64,000 nucleotides of DNA. Source: Odiellus spinosus. Its lineage: Eukaryota; Arthropoda; Arachnida; Opiliones; Phalangiidae. The notes beneath the pieces were generated by a model. That model searched no databases and was not told the origin of the DNA. It saw only the letters and a program-made list of their open reading frames with translations. This document shows, piece after piece, positions 37,201 to 47,799 of the stretch. The first letter of the stretch is position 1. Each line of letters begins with the position of its first letter. The stretch covers positions 22,913,728 through 22,977,727 of the forward strand of contig OY987229.1 in assembly GCA_963920705.1 (NCBI GenBank). The letters are read 5' to 3'. The translations under genes were made by a program, and so were the position numbers.

Positions 37201-39766
37201 TATGTATCTAATTCTATCAATATACAGAGATAAATGCTATCTTAAAAAGAAGATAAATACCATCATTAAAACAGCTTTTACTACGAGAATAAAGGTTCCT
37301 TTTAAGGCAGCGAAAGACTATTAGGTATATATTATATTGCCTTAAGCGTTAAACGTGCAGATATGGCATTTACCAAAAAAGTATACGCGTGTAACGAACC
37401 TTCGGAACACCATGATATAAAAATATTTTCCAAAAGTAGGTCTGAGCCGTAACACAACTTTCTATACGCTCTTTTTGCTCTTAAAATCTGTATACGGTAA
37501 AATTCTTGGGCAATGAAGGGAGGGGGGCAAGGCAGAGAGGCAAGGATGGGCATAGGAACCATCTAGACTATTTTTATTTCGACCATTTTCTTCTAGGCGA
37601 TAAAAGGGAAAAGTTTCGCTTCACCAAAAACGGCCCGAGGTCCTTCTACTTCAAAGAAAAAACTTTCACTACCACGCGTAGTCTGCATCAACGAGAACAA
37701 CTTTTTATTGTCCGTAGTCAAACCTATCTTTCATCTAAGGTCCGAGGCTCAATCAAGGAGGATCAGAGAAGGAGAGGAAATGTGGGGACGGCGCGGTTCC
37801 TACTGCGTCGGCCTAAACTCCCACTCTGGGAGAACGGGGGTAGAGACGTTTCGTGGTAAAATGTTGTCGCGTGGGTAAAACGAATCATTTATGAGACGCG
37901 CTAGCTAGCGACCACGTGACAACAGTTTACCTCGAGAATTTCCTATCCCCCCTTTCCACCCGAGTGGGAGGTTGGCTCTTCTCTCTCTAACTCAACGCAG
38001 CCCCACATTTCCTCTCCTTCTCTGATCCTCCTTTGCTCAATAACGCTCCAGGCTTAGAGCCATCTTGGTAGGTCACGAGTTTGTTCGTCCACGTATCAGT
38101 TTAGGTTATTCAATTATACATCTAGTTCATCGCTTCATTCGGTACGCTAGCTTCGATACACGCTAGTTCAAATTGTTTAGGCGTATATTTCTATGTTTCT
38201 TTTAAAGGGAGGATGCAACCTAACAACAAGTGATTTTTTATCGATTCCTTATCGTTTAAATAGGCCTAATCCATCGATAAAAAGTTCACAATACAAATAT
38301 TAAACTAGAAATAAATTTAAAACTTACCCTGAAAATAGGCTTAGTGGGATTCATGGAGCTCCTGATTTCCTCGCGTGTAAGGTCTAGCGACCAATCGCGC
38401 GCGACGTAAGTCTCGTGGAGATTTCGCGTGAACGACGGGCCGCTGCTCATTGGTCGCTAGACCTGACACGGACGCGATTCAGGATCTCCATGAATCCCGC
38501 TAAGCCTATTTTCAAGGTAAGTTTTAAATTTATTTCTAGTTTAATATTTGTATTGTAAACTTTTTATCGGTGGATTAGGCCTATTTAAACGATAAGGAAT
38601 CGATAAAAAATCACTTGTAATTAGGTTGCATTCTCCCTTTAATACAGGCGTGAACTCAATACGAAAAAGCTCTTAATTAAGAACTAAATTCCTTGATATT
38701 TCCAGATTTTAAAGGTTCGCGTTCTTCATTTGATTTCTTAATATAACGTCAGATGGAGGAACCGTCTTCGTAGGAAAGCCACGAGAAAAAGTAGCGCTAA
38801 GATTAAAGGTACAAGTTATAGGAGGCTGAAAGTGATCCTAAATGTAGAAGAGAGAGACGATTCGGTCTCAGTGAGGCTGGCTGGAGTTTACTGCGCACGT
38901 TGGTGCGATAAAAACGTTAAAAGCAGATGACCCGAATGAAAAACCATTACGTTGTTTGGGCGAAAACCCCTAGCCTTAGTTTTGTCCCCTTTTTTTACAC
39001 GCGAAAAAGTTTAGGTTATATTGGACCGTCCATCGCCACGATAAGAAATTCTTACAATTCATTTTTTTTTATTTATTCAAACGTATACTCGTAGACTCAG
39101 ATTGCATTTTTTTAAATAAAAACTCCAGGCTAGCCTCCGTTTTTAGGATGCCTTTTTTAGTTACACAAAACGTTGTTTTTCTTCACTATCACGATCATGC
39201 TCTGATCAGGAGCTTCAAAATTATTCATATACATAATATCAAGAATCCATTCAGGTTCCATAAGAATATGGGAGGGCCGCGATTCAATAACCATCCTCCC
39301 AAACTTTGTAGCAAAAGTTCGTCCGCTTCGAATCGATTTTTCAAGTAAATCGCTCCTGACATTATATTATTAACCCGCGCCACTAACGACCTTGACATAA
39401 TATTTTGGGTAATAAAAATGGAGCCGACCGAAAAAAGATCTAAGCGTACAAATGTTGCGAAAAAGCAGACGAACTTTTGTTACAAAGTTTGGGAGGATGG
39501 TACCAGAGGCTAAAGCTATGCTCCCATATTCTTATGGAACCTGAATGGATTCTTGATAATATATTAAAGAATGAATCAACCCGAAACTAATGCTACAGTT
39601 ATAGCCGCGTTCATACTGGGCTGGAGTTGTGTGAACGGAAATCGTCTTAATTAGTATTAATTAGGTCGCAAGACTTACTTCTGGTGGTTGCTTGCTGGGC
39701 GTAGGTGGAGTACCACAGACACGCGAATATGACGGATGTGACAATAAGCTCGTTTCTTGGGGACAT
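23421..39766 (-). CDS. kirre: Kirre/Roughest (Neph/SYG-1) family adhesion receptor, five Ig domains
   Basis: Twelve exons on the minus strand: 39766-39679, 36932-36741, 36661-36539, 31657-31551, 29135-28928, 27784-27527, 27453-27205, 26694-26573, 25805-25631, 24450-24340, 24260-24043 and 23843-23421. All phases agree, giving about 757 residues. The order is signal peptide, five Ig domains, one transmembrane helix (about 512-536) and a 220-residue tyrosine-rich tail ending in Thr-His-Val, a PDZ ligand. These receptors bind Sns/Hibris-type partners between cells in myoblast fusion, nephrocyte slit diaphragms and eye or axon patterning. The first Ig domain, with EPQDRTAVVGS and RYSMTGSDEEG, is diagnostic. 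The THV end fits Kirre better than Roughest, so the symbol is less sure than the family. An ATG 90 bp further upstream (39856) is in frame, but the chosen one begins the signal peptide. Confidence 0.9.
24340..24450 (-). CDS. kirre: kirre exon 10: transmembrane helix
   Basis: Encodes a run of about 25 hydrophobic residues with GVIGGIVF in the middle, followed by the stop-transfer cluster LRRK. It joins phase 1 to phase 1. Confidence 0.9.
24604..24894 (-). mobile_element. family B MITE (7-bp TSD), copy 1, in kirre intron 9
   Basis: Starts CAAGGAGGATCAGATAAGGA and ends with the inverted copy. Flanked by ATAGGAT on both sides (24597-24603 and 24895-24901). 291 bp, non-coding. Confidence 0.9.
24976..25310 (+). 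mobile_element. family C MITE (7-bp TSD), copy 1, in kirre intron 9
   Basis: Starts CAGAAGCCGATGAAACCCTC. The last bases are CTTCAG where other copies have CTTCTG. Flanked by ATAATAA (24969-24975 and 25311-25317). 335 bp. Confidence 0.9.
25631..26694 (-). CDS. kirre: kirre exons 8 and 9: Ig domain 5
   Basis: 26694-26573 and 25805-25631. Core residues are LEC, VVW and FGEYNC. The phase-0 joint falls just after TKNGR. Confidence 0.88.
27205..27453 (-). CDS. kirre: kirre exon 7: Ig domain 4
   Basis: Contains LSC, ISW and DLAGKYTC. The donor is G/GTACTA; with it the next exon restores the KGPPSII linker typical of the family. Confidence 0.9.
27527..27784 (-). CDS. kirre: kirre exon 6: Ig domain 3
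   Basis: Starts at a YPPEI boundary and contains FTC, YRW and IAC. The domain is encoded by this single exon, with phase 1 at both ends. Confidence 0.9.
28639..28908 (+). mobile_element. family B MITE, copy 2, in kirre intron 5
   Basis: 270 bp with CAAGGAGGATCAGAGAAGGA ends. The flanking repeat is ATTAAAG (28632-28638 and 28909-28915). The right end lies only 20 bp from the Ig2 exon. Confidence 0.92.
28928..31657 (-). CDS. kirre: kirre exons 4 and 5: Ig domain 2
   Basis: 31657-31551 and 29135-28928, split by a 2.4-kb intron. Core residues are LTC, LAW and FKC, with GKPAAE just before the intron. Confidence 0.88.
29206..29586. mobile_element. composite Harbinger-like MITE fragments in kirre intron 4
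   Basis: 29290-29586 looks like one element: the left end AGCCGCGTACATACT is inverted to AGTGTGAACGCAGCT, followed by TTA. An internal 80-bp part (AACTGCTTCGGGAACTAG and following, 29401-29484) is repeated just outside, at 29216-29296. The same internal part recurs at 41225-41395. Confidence 0.5.
31138..31269. mobile_element. hAT-like MITE, 132 bp, 8-bp TSD, in kirre intron 4
   Basis: Inverted ends CAGGGACGGAAATAAG and CTTATTTCCGTCCCTG are perfect over 16 bp. The 8-bp direct repeat GGCCAGAC is exact (31130-31137 and 31270-31277). A half copy sits at 20734. Confidence 0.9.
32969..33553. repeat. minisatellite, about 20 units of 29-31 bp
   Basis: The unit contains CAATTCTGAGCTATGAACTA; the full period is 29 bp, with some units 31 bp through a CT or AT insertion. 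The first three units carry TCCATTC in place of TCAATTC. Two units with GGAAATAATA (near 33201 and 33262) suggest duplication of a longer block. Confidence 0.95.
34137..34210. repeat. (CT)n microsatellite in kirre intron 3
   Basis: About 36 uninterrupted CT units; it is (GA)n on the transcribed strand. Confidence 0.97.
36539..36932 (-). CDS. kirre: kirre exons 2 and 3: Ig domain 1
   Basis: 36932-36741 and 36661-36539, separated by a 79-bp intron. The Ig core is visible as LPC, IQW and FQC, with DDAQFQC for the usual DxAxYxC. This is the ligand-binding domain and the best-conserved part of the family. Confidence 0.9.
37754..38034 (+). mobile_element. family B MITE, copy 3, in kirre intron 1
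   Basis: 281 bp, almost identical to copy 2 but with a few more bases in the left half. Flanked by GCTCAAT (37747-37753 and 38035-38041). The last base is T instead of G. Confidence 0.9.
38206..38638. mobile_element. TTAA-type foldback element in kirre intron 1
   Basis: Flanked by TTAA (38202-38205 and 38639-38642). Nearly the whole 433 bp is one inverted repeat, from AGGGAGGATGCAACCTAA on the left to TTAGGTTGCATTCTCCCT on the right. The transcript could fold into a very long hairpin. Diverged copies lie at 53438 and 51549. Confidence 0.85.
39233..39562. mobile_element. inverted-repeat element in kirre intron 1
   Basis: Arms 39233-39325 and about 39470-39562 are inverted copies of each other (for example CAGGTTCCATAAGAATATGG). 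The centre is unrelated. No target duplication could be defined. It lies just 3' of kirre exon 1. Confidence 0.65.
39679..39766 (-). CDS. kirre: kirre exon 1: signal peptide
   Basis: Encodes MSPRNELIVTSVIFACLWY followed by a likely cleavage site after STYA. It ends in phase 1 at a GTAAGT donor. The longer upstream reading is rich in Thr and Met and would bury the signal peptide, so it is probably 5' UTR. Confidence 0.82.
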
Positions 39767-40796
39767 CTTCTTCTTCGTCGTCATCATCATGGTCGTCCTC
39801 CACGTCCTCGTCGTTGTCGTGACGTATTTCCGTCTGATGCAACTATCCATTTTCAAAGAATATCCCCGGTACGACGCCCTGCAACTATTGGCTTCTGACT
39901 AACGAATCAAAGCATCGGAGGTTCCAATAACAATTTTCGCTCGAGTTTCAAAATACTAAAAATAAACAAGAGGAAAAAAAATATTGAAAAAGTAAATATT
40001 TAAATTTTTTTTAATGTGTATACAGATTTGGCATAATTAATTTAGCTTTCAAATGGACCTAAATTTCATTTATTCTATCCAAATATCGAGTCATTCCAAG
40101 ACTATAAATAAGTAAAAAGCAGCTTTATGTTGAAAATTAACACCAAAAGTTCATAATTTATTCCTAGAAAGTAGTTATCGTATCGCCACTTTCCGCAGAA
40201 ATTATGAAGAAGTGTAATTTTAATTTCGTCTCTTTTCAGGTTGCAAAAGAACTTAGGCTTGAATATACGCGTTCTTAATGTCCGTAGCAGATCTTTCTGG
40301 TTCTAATGGTCCATCCTAATCCATCATTTTGACCGGAATCATTTTTTTGTTGGCCCGCATGCGTGATAGCAATAAAAAAGGGCGCAAAAGAGGGACGGCG
40401 TTGTATGACCGACACGGGCCAACTAATTGTCAAAATCACGAAAGGAAATTACCACTACAATCTCAAGTAGAGTTTACAAAATGGGAAATACTACCGAGAA
40501 TGGAGACGCCATGTTAAAAACAGAATAAGGGATAGAGGGAAATGGACCCTCTTGAAAAATATAAAGCACTTAAAAAAACGTTTCTTATTACCGTATGTAC
40601 ACGGTTGGTTGTTCAAGATCGTGTTGCGAGAAATACTTTCATTTTTAATGAGGTTTAACAATGTGTATCAATGCGCTTCGACTGTCGTTATGATCCTAAA
40701 GTAATCGGTAACAATGAATAAACCGTTATGGCGTTAAGATCCGTTTCAACAAACATTTTTCAAGCTTTGGCTTTCACTTTTCATACTAGATTCGAT

Positions 40797-41217
40797 CAGA
40801 GGTATATAATAAACCCCCTTCGGGGGGAAGTATGAAAGCCCCTATATACTACCAATGCTAAAAATCACGAACAACGAGAGCCCGCTGCTGACTATCTAGG
40901 CCACTAGCACGCGCTGGACTTCTCAATGTCGCTACTCTAGTAAATGGTCTTTGTATAAACAAGACGGCTCGATTTGTGTTTAGAACTTCCTGTCTCGGGA
41001 GTCAGGCTGTCTGTTAAAATGGAGTCGAAGGTTGACTTCAGCTCGCGAGTTCCGGAAGCGCGCGTAGGGAAAATTTAGTGAGGTTCAAAATGGTGTAACT
41101 ATTTTTTGGGAGTAAAGCGGTGTGTCGATCCGCCGCGATTTACGCCGAGCACTCGTTGTTCGTCGATTTTGCCTACCTTTCATACTTCCCCCCGAAAGAG
41201 GTTATTATATACCTCTG
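40797..41217 (+). mobile_element. family A MITE, copy 4
   Basis: 421 bp, same orientation as copy 1, flanked by ATTCGAT (40790-40796 and 41218-41224). It is followed directly by a fragment of the Harbinger-like family (41225-41395). Confidence 0.92.
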
Positions 41218-41715
41218 ATTCGATTCAAACCTTTTCAAAACGTTTTGTTAGAGTCGTGTGAACGGAAAACCCTCTTTTCTCGAATCGATTTGATTTGATT
41301 CGCCGAAACTGCTTCGGGAACCAGTTTCGTACCGATTCGGCTGGTTTCAACAACCAATAGATGAATAAATCGATTTATAAAGATAACGCGTACAACGATT
41401 GATTGAAAAACACGCCTCGAAACGAATGTTTTTCCGCTTTTTGCAGGCTTTTTTCTCCCTAATTAATTTTAATTTCGTTTTGCTATAATGGAACGTGATT
41501 AGAAGTAGACGTTGTTCGCACTCAAGAGGATCATCTTTCGATTTTAAATTATCGGTTTAAATTATTTCTAACTTTGGTATAAAGCTTTGAAATGTAAAAC
41601 TGACTCTAAAATTATCCCATTCCAGTTGGAGTAAATTTAAGTCTCGGAAAAGGGACTTGAGACACAAACACACCCCCATATCATACTGCCAGAGCTAATC
41701 GTATCGGTTTACAGC

Positions 41716-41837
41716 GGTGCGGGGGAGAATATTGGTACGGCCCGCGTATCCTAGCGCTTTACGCGCGCGTCGTCCTAAGGGGGACATCTTCCATCTGGCA
41801 GTCACGTTGGCAGACATACCGTATATTCTCCCCGCTT
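41716..41837. repeat. 120-bp imperfect inverted repeat in a GC-rich patch
   Basis: GCGGGGGAGAATATTGGTAC near 41717 is inverted as TACCGTATATTCTCCCCGC near 41818. The centre is GC-rich (CGCGCGTCGTCC). A second inverted pair, CTGCCAGA/TCTGGCAG, overlaps it. Its origin is unknown. Confidence 0.45.
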
Positions 41838-41926
41838 TCTACCCACGTAGCAAAAGCAAAGGATCAGATTTAAAAATTAAAATTGGTTTATATACCTTCT
41901 AGATTTTTCGTTTCTTTAAATTTCAG

Positions 41927-42263
41927 CAGATGCCGATGAAACCCTCCTTTGAAGTCTACTACTCTAATGTTCGATATAGCGCTCCTCTCTGTATGGGTAA
42001 AATTCACAATTTTACGAGTTAGAAGGGGTCCTACTTCATCCCCCCTGTCTACGGAAAATTGGAAATTCTCTCTCTCCACAAACGACGACGTTTTTTGGAC
42101 GAACTCCGAGGCTGCTAGAGATATTCGCTCGACGAACTCCCGCTCCGAAAACATCTACCGTTAGGAGGCGTACGAATCGCGCCTTTTGAGAATAACCCAT
42201 ACAGAGAGGGGTAGACAAGAACAGGGATTAATAGACTTCAAAGGAGGGTTTCATCGGCTTCTG
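41927..42263 (+). mobile_element. family C MITE, copy 2
   Basis: 337 bp, starting CAGATGCCGATG. The flanks ATTTCAG and TTTTCAG differ by one base. It carries a conserved but meaningless open frame common to the family. Confidence 0.88.
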
Positions 42264-42339
42264 TTTTCAGGTATAACGACTGCGTATTTTTGGTTTTTGA
42301 TTATAAGTTTTTAAAATTTGTTTTAAGCGAGACTGTCAT

Positions 42340-42510
42340 CATTTTTAAATGAAACTTTCTAAAAATTTTATTTATTTATTTTTCGATATATGATCTATAT
42401 AGTTTATTCCTGGAACGTAATTAACGATAATATTCGTACTTCCTGGATTCAAGTACTTTTACGAGAACGACTGCGCGAAAGCGACCTTATCACGGGTGCC
42501 AGAACGATCT
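42340..42510. repeat. old interspersed repeat, inverted copy near 49800-49980
   Basis: Shares CAAGTACTTTTACGA, GCGCGAAA and CGACCTTATCACG with the reverse complement of 49800-49980. Shorter related pieces occur at 35075-35110, 52860-52990, 59060-59160 and 60228-60290. The 49.8-kb copy is preceded by TTAAAGGGACAGTGAC, so it may be a worn TTAA-type element. Confidence 0.5.
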
Positions 42511-44347
42511 AGAATTAACTGTAGGTTCTACAAATGGTGATTATAAAATACATTTTACTGCCAAAAATAGGCAAAAAACCACTGGACGTCATCGTCACGT
42601 AACCCCCTTAGTGTTGGAGTGTTAGTAAGCCCTGATTATATCGTAATTATCCATTAAGGAGGGAGAGATGCAAGCCTCGCACTGACGTTGCAAGTTCATG
42701 ATGGTCTACTCCTAATGGAGTCTTCAATTGATCAAGGTGGTTGGACACGTTACGTCATTCAAATCACTAGTTGTATGTAGATCTAATAGTCCCCTAGCCC
42801 CTAGTGACGTTGCAAGATGCAGTCTGAAATATCCCATATATATGATTAAGGTAAATTATATGGTACGGTATATAAGCCCATACACGGTCTAAGCTGGTTG
42901 TTATACACCTCTAAATACGTTAAAAATGTTATAAAGCGCGCGAAAAAGGGAGATTTTTATCATCTGGTTATCACGTGTTAATAGTATTAACGGCCGGCGC
43001 CTGATATCATTTTTTAACAGTTCGAGATGAGTTGTCGTAATTGGAAAACATAAGGCGGATTGATATACAACGTTATATCTCATAGATGTTAAAATAGTTC
43101 GTTTGAACTCCGTTTAATCACGTATATTATGTAAAAACTATAATTTTTGTACGGTGGATATAAACTATATGATGTAGTGAGTAGTTTCGTATCGTTGAAG
43201 ATGCGTCATGAAAGGCCTCAACGCATCTAGTTCTCCTCCTAAAGGAATACTGACACTCCTCTATTATTAAAATACAAATTGTCTCGATAGGGGATCATTA
43301 AGAGTGTTTCCACAGATTTATATCACGTGATATGATGGTGTTGGAAATTTAGGACGCGTCATCGTCAGTGACTAATCGCGGAGTTTTAATTGGTCAGGGA
43401 ATTTCTCACAGTCTATTAGAAATAAGTGTAGAATATATAATTCCACAAATCAAGACGTGTACTCAGGGATACAATTCATATTGTGTCTCTGAAAAAAGTA
43501 GTTGCTTCAATATTGCAATTGATTTCGAGGGGGAAAAAAAGTTTAAATTTATAAAAATATTAAAAAAGGCGCGTTTTCAATCACCTTTTTTGGCCAAAAT
43601 CTTTTTAGTCAAAACAGAAGTTAAGCGCAAATCAAGCTTTTTCGTTTAACTCGAGTTACTTGATAGATAAGCCGATATCTAAATATTTAAATGGAAAAGC
43701 GACTGCATAAGCTCGAATGAAAATGGGGCTTTAACTTCTTTTAAAAAAGCCTAAGCAAAAGCTTGAAATGTTTGGATTAAAAAACGAACCTCGGAAAGTC
43801 TTCCGTTTTCGTTGAGTTTTAAGTATTCCTTTAGTGAAGTTCAGCTGTCTATGTCTTTCTGTCTGTCTACGCGTGTTTCTAGGTGGTGGGGGTTCTATTT
43901 GAGTCAACCTTCTTCGCGTCGTGAAATAAAAGCTTTATAGGGCGCCTTAAAAATAAAGAACTTAAGTTTTCGCTTCCGGCGGCGACGACGGCGACGGGGC
44001 CTATATTACGTAAACACTACTTTAACCTAAGCTTTAGATATTACTAGTAATTTGAAAACTATATACATTGGTTAACGAAATACCGCCGTTAAAAGAGACG
44101 ATCATTCAACGCGGCGAAGTAAGAGGCTCCAAATTAAACACAACTCAGAGACAGAATATTTAAGTGTATATGTACGCAAAGGCCACGACACTTACGCAAT
44201 TATAAACACGGTTAAAACAACACGTTAAGAAATTAAATTTCCCCGAAATAAACTTTTTCCTGAGGGTTTTCCAGCGAATATTTTATAATATATCCAATTA
44301 CTCGTTTTCATTGCTCAGAGACTCTTACTTATATATTATAGTAAAAG

Positions 44348-44684
44348 CAGAAGTCGATGAAACCTTCCTTTGAAGTCTATTACTCCCGGGTCTTGTCTAC
44401 CCCTCTCTGTATGGGTTAGTTTCAAAAAGCGCGATTCGTACGCCTCCTAACGGTAGATATTTTCGGAGCGGGAGTTCGTCGAGCGAATATCTCTAGCAGC
44501 CTCGGAGTTCGTCAAAAAAACGTCGTCGTTTGTGGAGAGAGAGAATTTCCAATTTTCCGTAGACAGGGAGGTATGAAGTAGGACCCCTCCGATCTCTAAA
44601 ATTGGGAATTTTACCCATACAGAGAGGAGCGCTATATCGAACATTAGAGTAGTAGACTTCAAAGGAGGGTTTCATCTACTTCTG
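44348..44684 (-). mobile_element. family C MITE, copy 3
   Basis: 337 bp, inverted relative to copy 1, flanked by GTAAAAG (44341-44347 and 44685-44691). Confidence 0.92.
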
Positions 44685-45292
44685 GTAAAAGTAACAACGG
44701 CTTTTGCCGCGTCAAAATAAGCTCACATTCTAATACAACACGTTTAGAATGAACCTTATATTGATGAATAGCATGAGCTAGCTCGCGCGAGTTGTTAAGA
44801 AAAAAAATCAATCTCATTATTTTAGACAAATTGGAGGTCCGGACTCCCGGGAAAGGTCGCGCCGCCGGTTAATTTGCCAAAGATTGGTCCCAATATTAAG
44901 GGTAATACATTTTTTTGTTGTACATATAGTTTGGGGCTTAACCTCATCGATCAGGCGAATTTGACAAGAGGCTTCCTTTACCACACCGATATATATATCC
45001 AGGCATGCCTCGGCAAAAAAATAAAAAATAAAAATCAGAATCTCATCAGGCTGGGATGTTTTTAAAAAGATAGGAGAGGGGATGAATCACTAACGCTGAT
45101 GCAGTCCTTTAAAACATATTTTCAAACTGGGCGTTGAACATTAACTGATGACTCAAATGAAGTCTACCTATAGGGAAACGCAACGACAACGTCCGGTTAT
45201 GTTACGCTATGATTTTATCAAATCCAAATACTCTTTCAATTCCTTTGTTGAATTTCGGATAATATGTCTCAAACTAACAGTATGTGTTTGAC

Positions 45293-45629
45293 CAGAAGCC
45301 GATGAAACCCTCCTTTGAAGTCTATTACTCCCGGGTCTTGTCTACCCCTCTCTGTATGGGTTATTCTCAAAAGGCGCGATTCGTACGCCTCCTAACGGTA
45401 GATATTTTCGGAGCGGGAGTTCGTCGAGCGAATATCTCTAGCAGCCTCGGAGTTCGTCAACCAAACGTCGTCGTTTGTGGAGAGAGAGAATTTCCAATTT
45501 TCCGTAGACAGGGGGGATGAAGTAGGACCCCTTCTAGCTCGTAAAATTGGGAATTTTACCCATACAGAGAGGAGCGCTATATGGAACATTGGAGTAGTAG
45601 ACTTCAAAGGAGGGTTTCATCGGCTTCTG
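45293..45629 (-). mobile_element. family C MITE, copy 4
   Basis: 337 bp, flanked by GTTTGAC (45286-45292 and 45630-45636). It lies only 0.6 kb from copy 3 in the same orientation. Confidence 0.92.
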
Positions 45630-47461
45630 GTTTGACTTTATTTCTTAAATTGGTCAATCCGTGTACGGTTAGAGTTGTTGGGTAAGGGAAGTTCGGGGGT
45701 CGATTGACCTTTGACCCGTTTAGCGTGTATTTTTCAGCCCTAAGCCAGATGGTAGTGATGTTAAAGAGGGCGTAAAACCGCGTTGGTATTATTCCCCGTG
45801 TCCACGCGCGAACCCCGAAACAAAAAACCTTAAAAATACTCCCGAAAAATAAAGAGAAAGACTAACGGCTAGAGTTCCCATAGTTTCACCACCCCTCTGC
45901 CCCTGTTGGCGTCAAAAGGCCACGCAAATAGTACATAAAAAGATCCGCAGTGGGCACACTATACATATAGGCGTGGCGTTATATGGCGCAGACATTAGAG
46001 GAGAGTTACATAGATGAGAAAACTCAATAAGCAGCAACGAGCGCCGCTCTAAGGTACCATATGGAACCGGAGAACAGTTTATTGGAACATAAATCTTCCG
46101 ATAGAAATTCCCAGCACTCTTTGCCCACTCGCTCGCCCAACCCGTTACAGTTTCTTCTCGATAAGTCGCTTACTTTTTCCGCTCTCTAAGGTCTATATTT
46201 CTAGATATTTGTAACGGACTACTTTCATTTCTACGAAGCTTTAACGCGACGTATTAATCCGCCGTTGATTTAGCGCGGTTCTCTCGAACAAATTAAGTCT
46301 ATATAGTCGACAAAAGCGTAGATATGGATTTGACCAGTCGAGTTTTCAAAGTCCATTCCTCAAGTGGTTTATTTTTGCGCTCAACTAAAGATCTATTTGT
46401 TTTCACTAAATCGAGGGCCATTTTTTTTTCTTTCTTTTCTATATCAAAATCCATTTCAGGTTTTTTCTCTTTCTTTGGAAACTACAACCCAGGAATGGAT
46501 TGGACTTTACTAAGCCTTTGCAAATTAGTGGCAGCTATAAATTAAGACAGCTTGATAAATGTTGTAACTCGAATTAAAATCGAGGTAAATTCTACGTAGA
46601 ATAATTCTACTTAACATCAACATTTTGATTTAAGAATCTGAATTGTCTCTCATCAAACGGGCCGAGATGGAGATGCATTAAAGTTACATTCCAAGAAATG
46701 ACAATGCGTGAAAATACTCGGCATTACGCTTAAGTTAATAAATGGTTTCAAACATTAAAGGTTGCCGCCGAACCCAGTCTTCTTCTAATTCTTAAAATTT
46801 AGGATTGTTCCCGAACTGACGCGAAAAAACCTCTATGATTCCGGAACTAAATTTACAACAATTTTTGGGAGCAAAAAACAACTAACTTCCAAGTTCATCC
46901 AAAAGTGAGAGAGAGAGAGAGAGCGAGAGAGAGTGATGAGAGAGAAAGAGCTAGTGGAAACAGGGGCTAGACAATCGTCTGAACAGAAGCGGAAGATGTT
47001 TTTTGAAGACAAACTCGAGATATAAAAAAATCTACAGTAATTTTCGCAAAGTCCTACTTTCTTATTTTAAAATGAACAAAAACGTCCCAAGAAATCCTCT
47101 TTTTTTTAACGAATTCTATTTTTGTCCAACAACTGGGAAAACGTTAATTCCTTAGACCAACTAATTCCTCACAATGTATACAAATGACTCGAAATATCTT
47201 AAAAAAATTATAATCTGAGCTGAGAGTTAAATGAGTATGGTCAATATAAAATAATCCATTTTTTGGTGGCATCAAACTAAAACACGGAGACGTGATTTCC
47301 ACTCAATTAAATCATTAATTTAACTATGCTTAGAATGTAATAAATATCCTAATATTATCCTATTATTACGCGCATCTATTGTTTTAGTTCACTTTGTCTT
47401 TAGACAGACAGACATTAATTGGAGATATGGTTCGATATTTTGAACCATTTATGTATTTAAT

Positions 47462-47799
47462 CAGAAGCCGATGAAACCTTCCTTTGAAGTCTATTACTCC
47501 CGGGTCTTGTCTACCCCTCTCTGTATGGGTTATTCTCAAAAGGCGCGATCCGTACGCCTCCTAACGGTAGATGTTTTCGGAGCGGGAGCTCGTCGAGCGA
47601 ATATCCCTAGCAGCCTCGGAGTTCGTCCAAAAAACGTCGTCGTTTGTGGAGAGAGAGAATTTCCAATTTTCCGTAGACAGGGGGGTATGAACTAGGACCC
47701 CTCCGATCTCGTAAAATTGGGAATTTTACCCATACAGAGAGGAGCGCTATATGGAACATTGGAGTAGTAGACTTCAAAGGAGGGTTTCATCGGCTTCTG
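47462..47799 (-). mobile_element. family C MITE, copy 5
   Basis: 338 bp, flanked by ATTTAAT (47455-47461 and 47800-47806). Confidence 0.92.

Noticed and set aside
39767-39856. In-frame upstream ATG giving kirre a 30-residue longer N-terminus
   Set aside because: The added residues are mostly Thr, Met and Lys and would displace the signal peptide from the N-terminus, so they are more likely 5' UTR.
45284-45520. Recurrent 60-90 codon open frames beginning MKPSFEVYYS or MKSTT at 25080, 42036, 44447, 45284, 45392, 47471, 48709, 48796 and 62892
   Set aside because: They lie inside family C elements, exist on both strands and in different frames, and are conserved only because the DNA repeat is. 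They have no domain, and copies are cut by stops.
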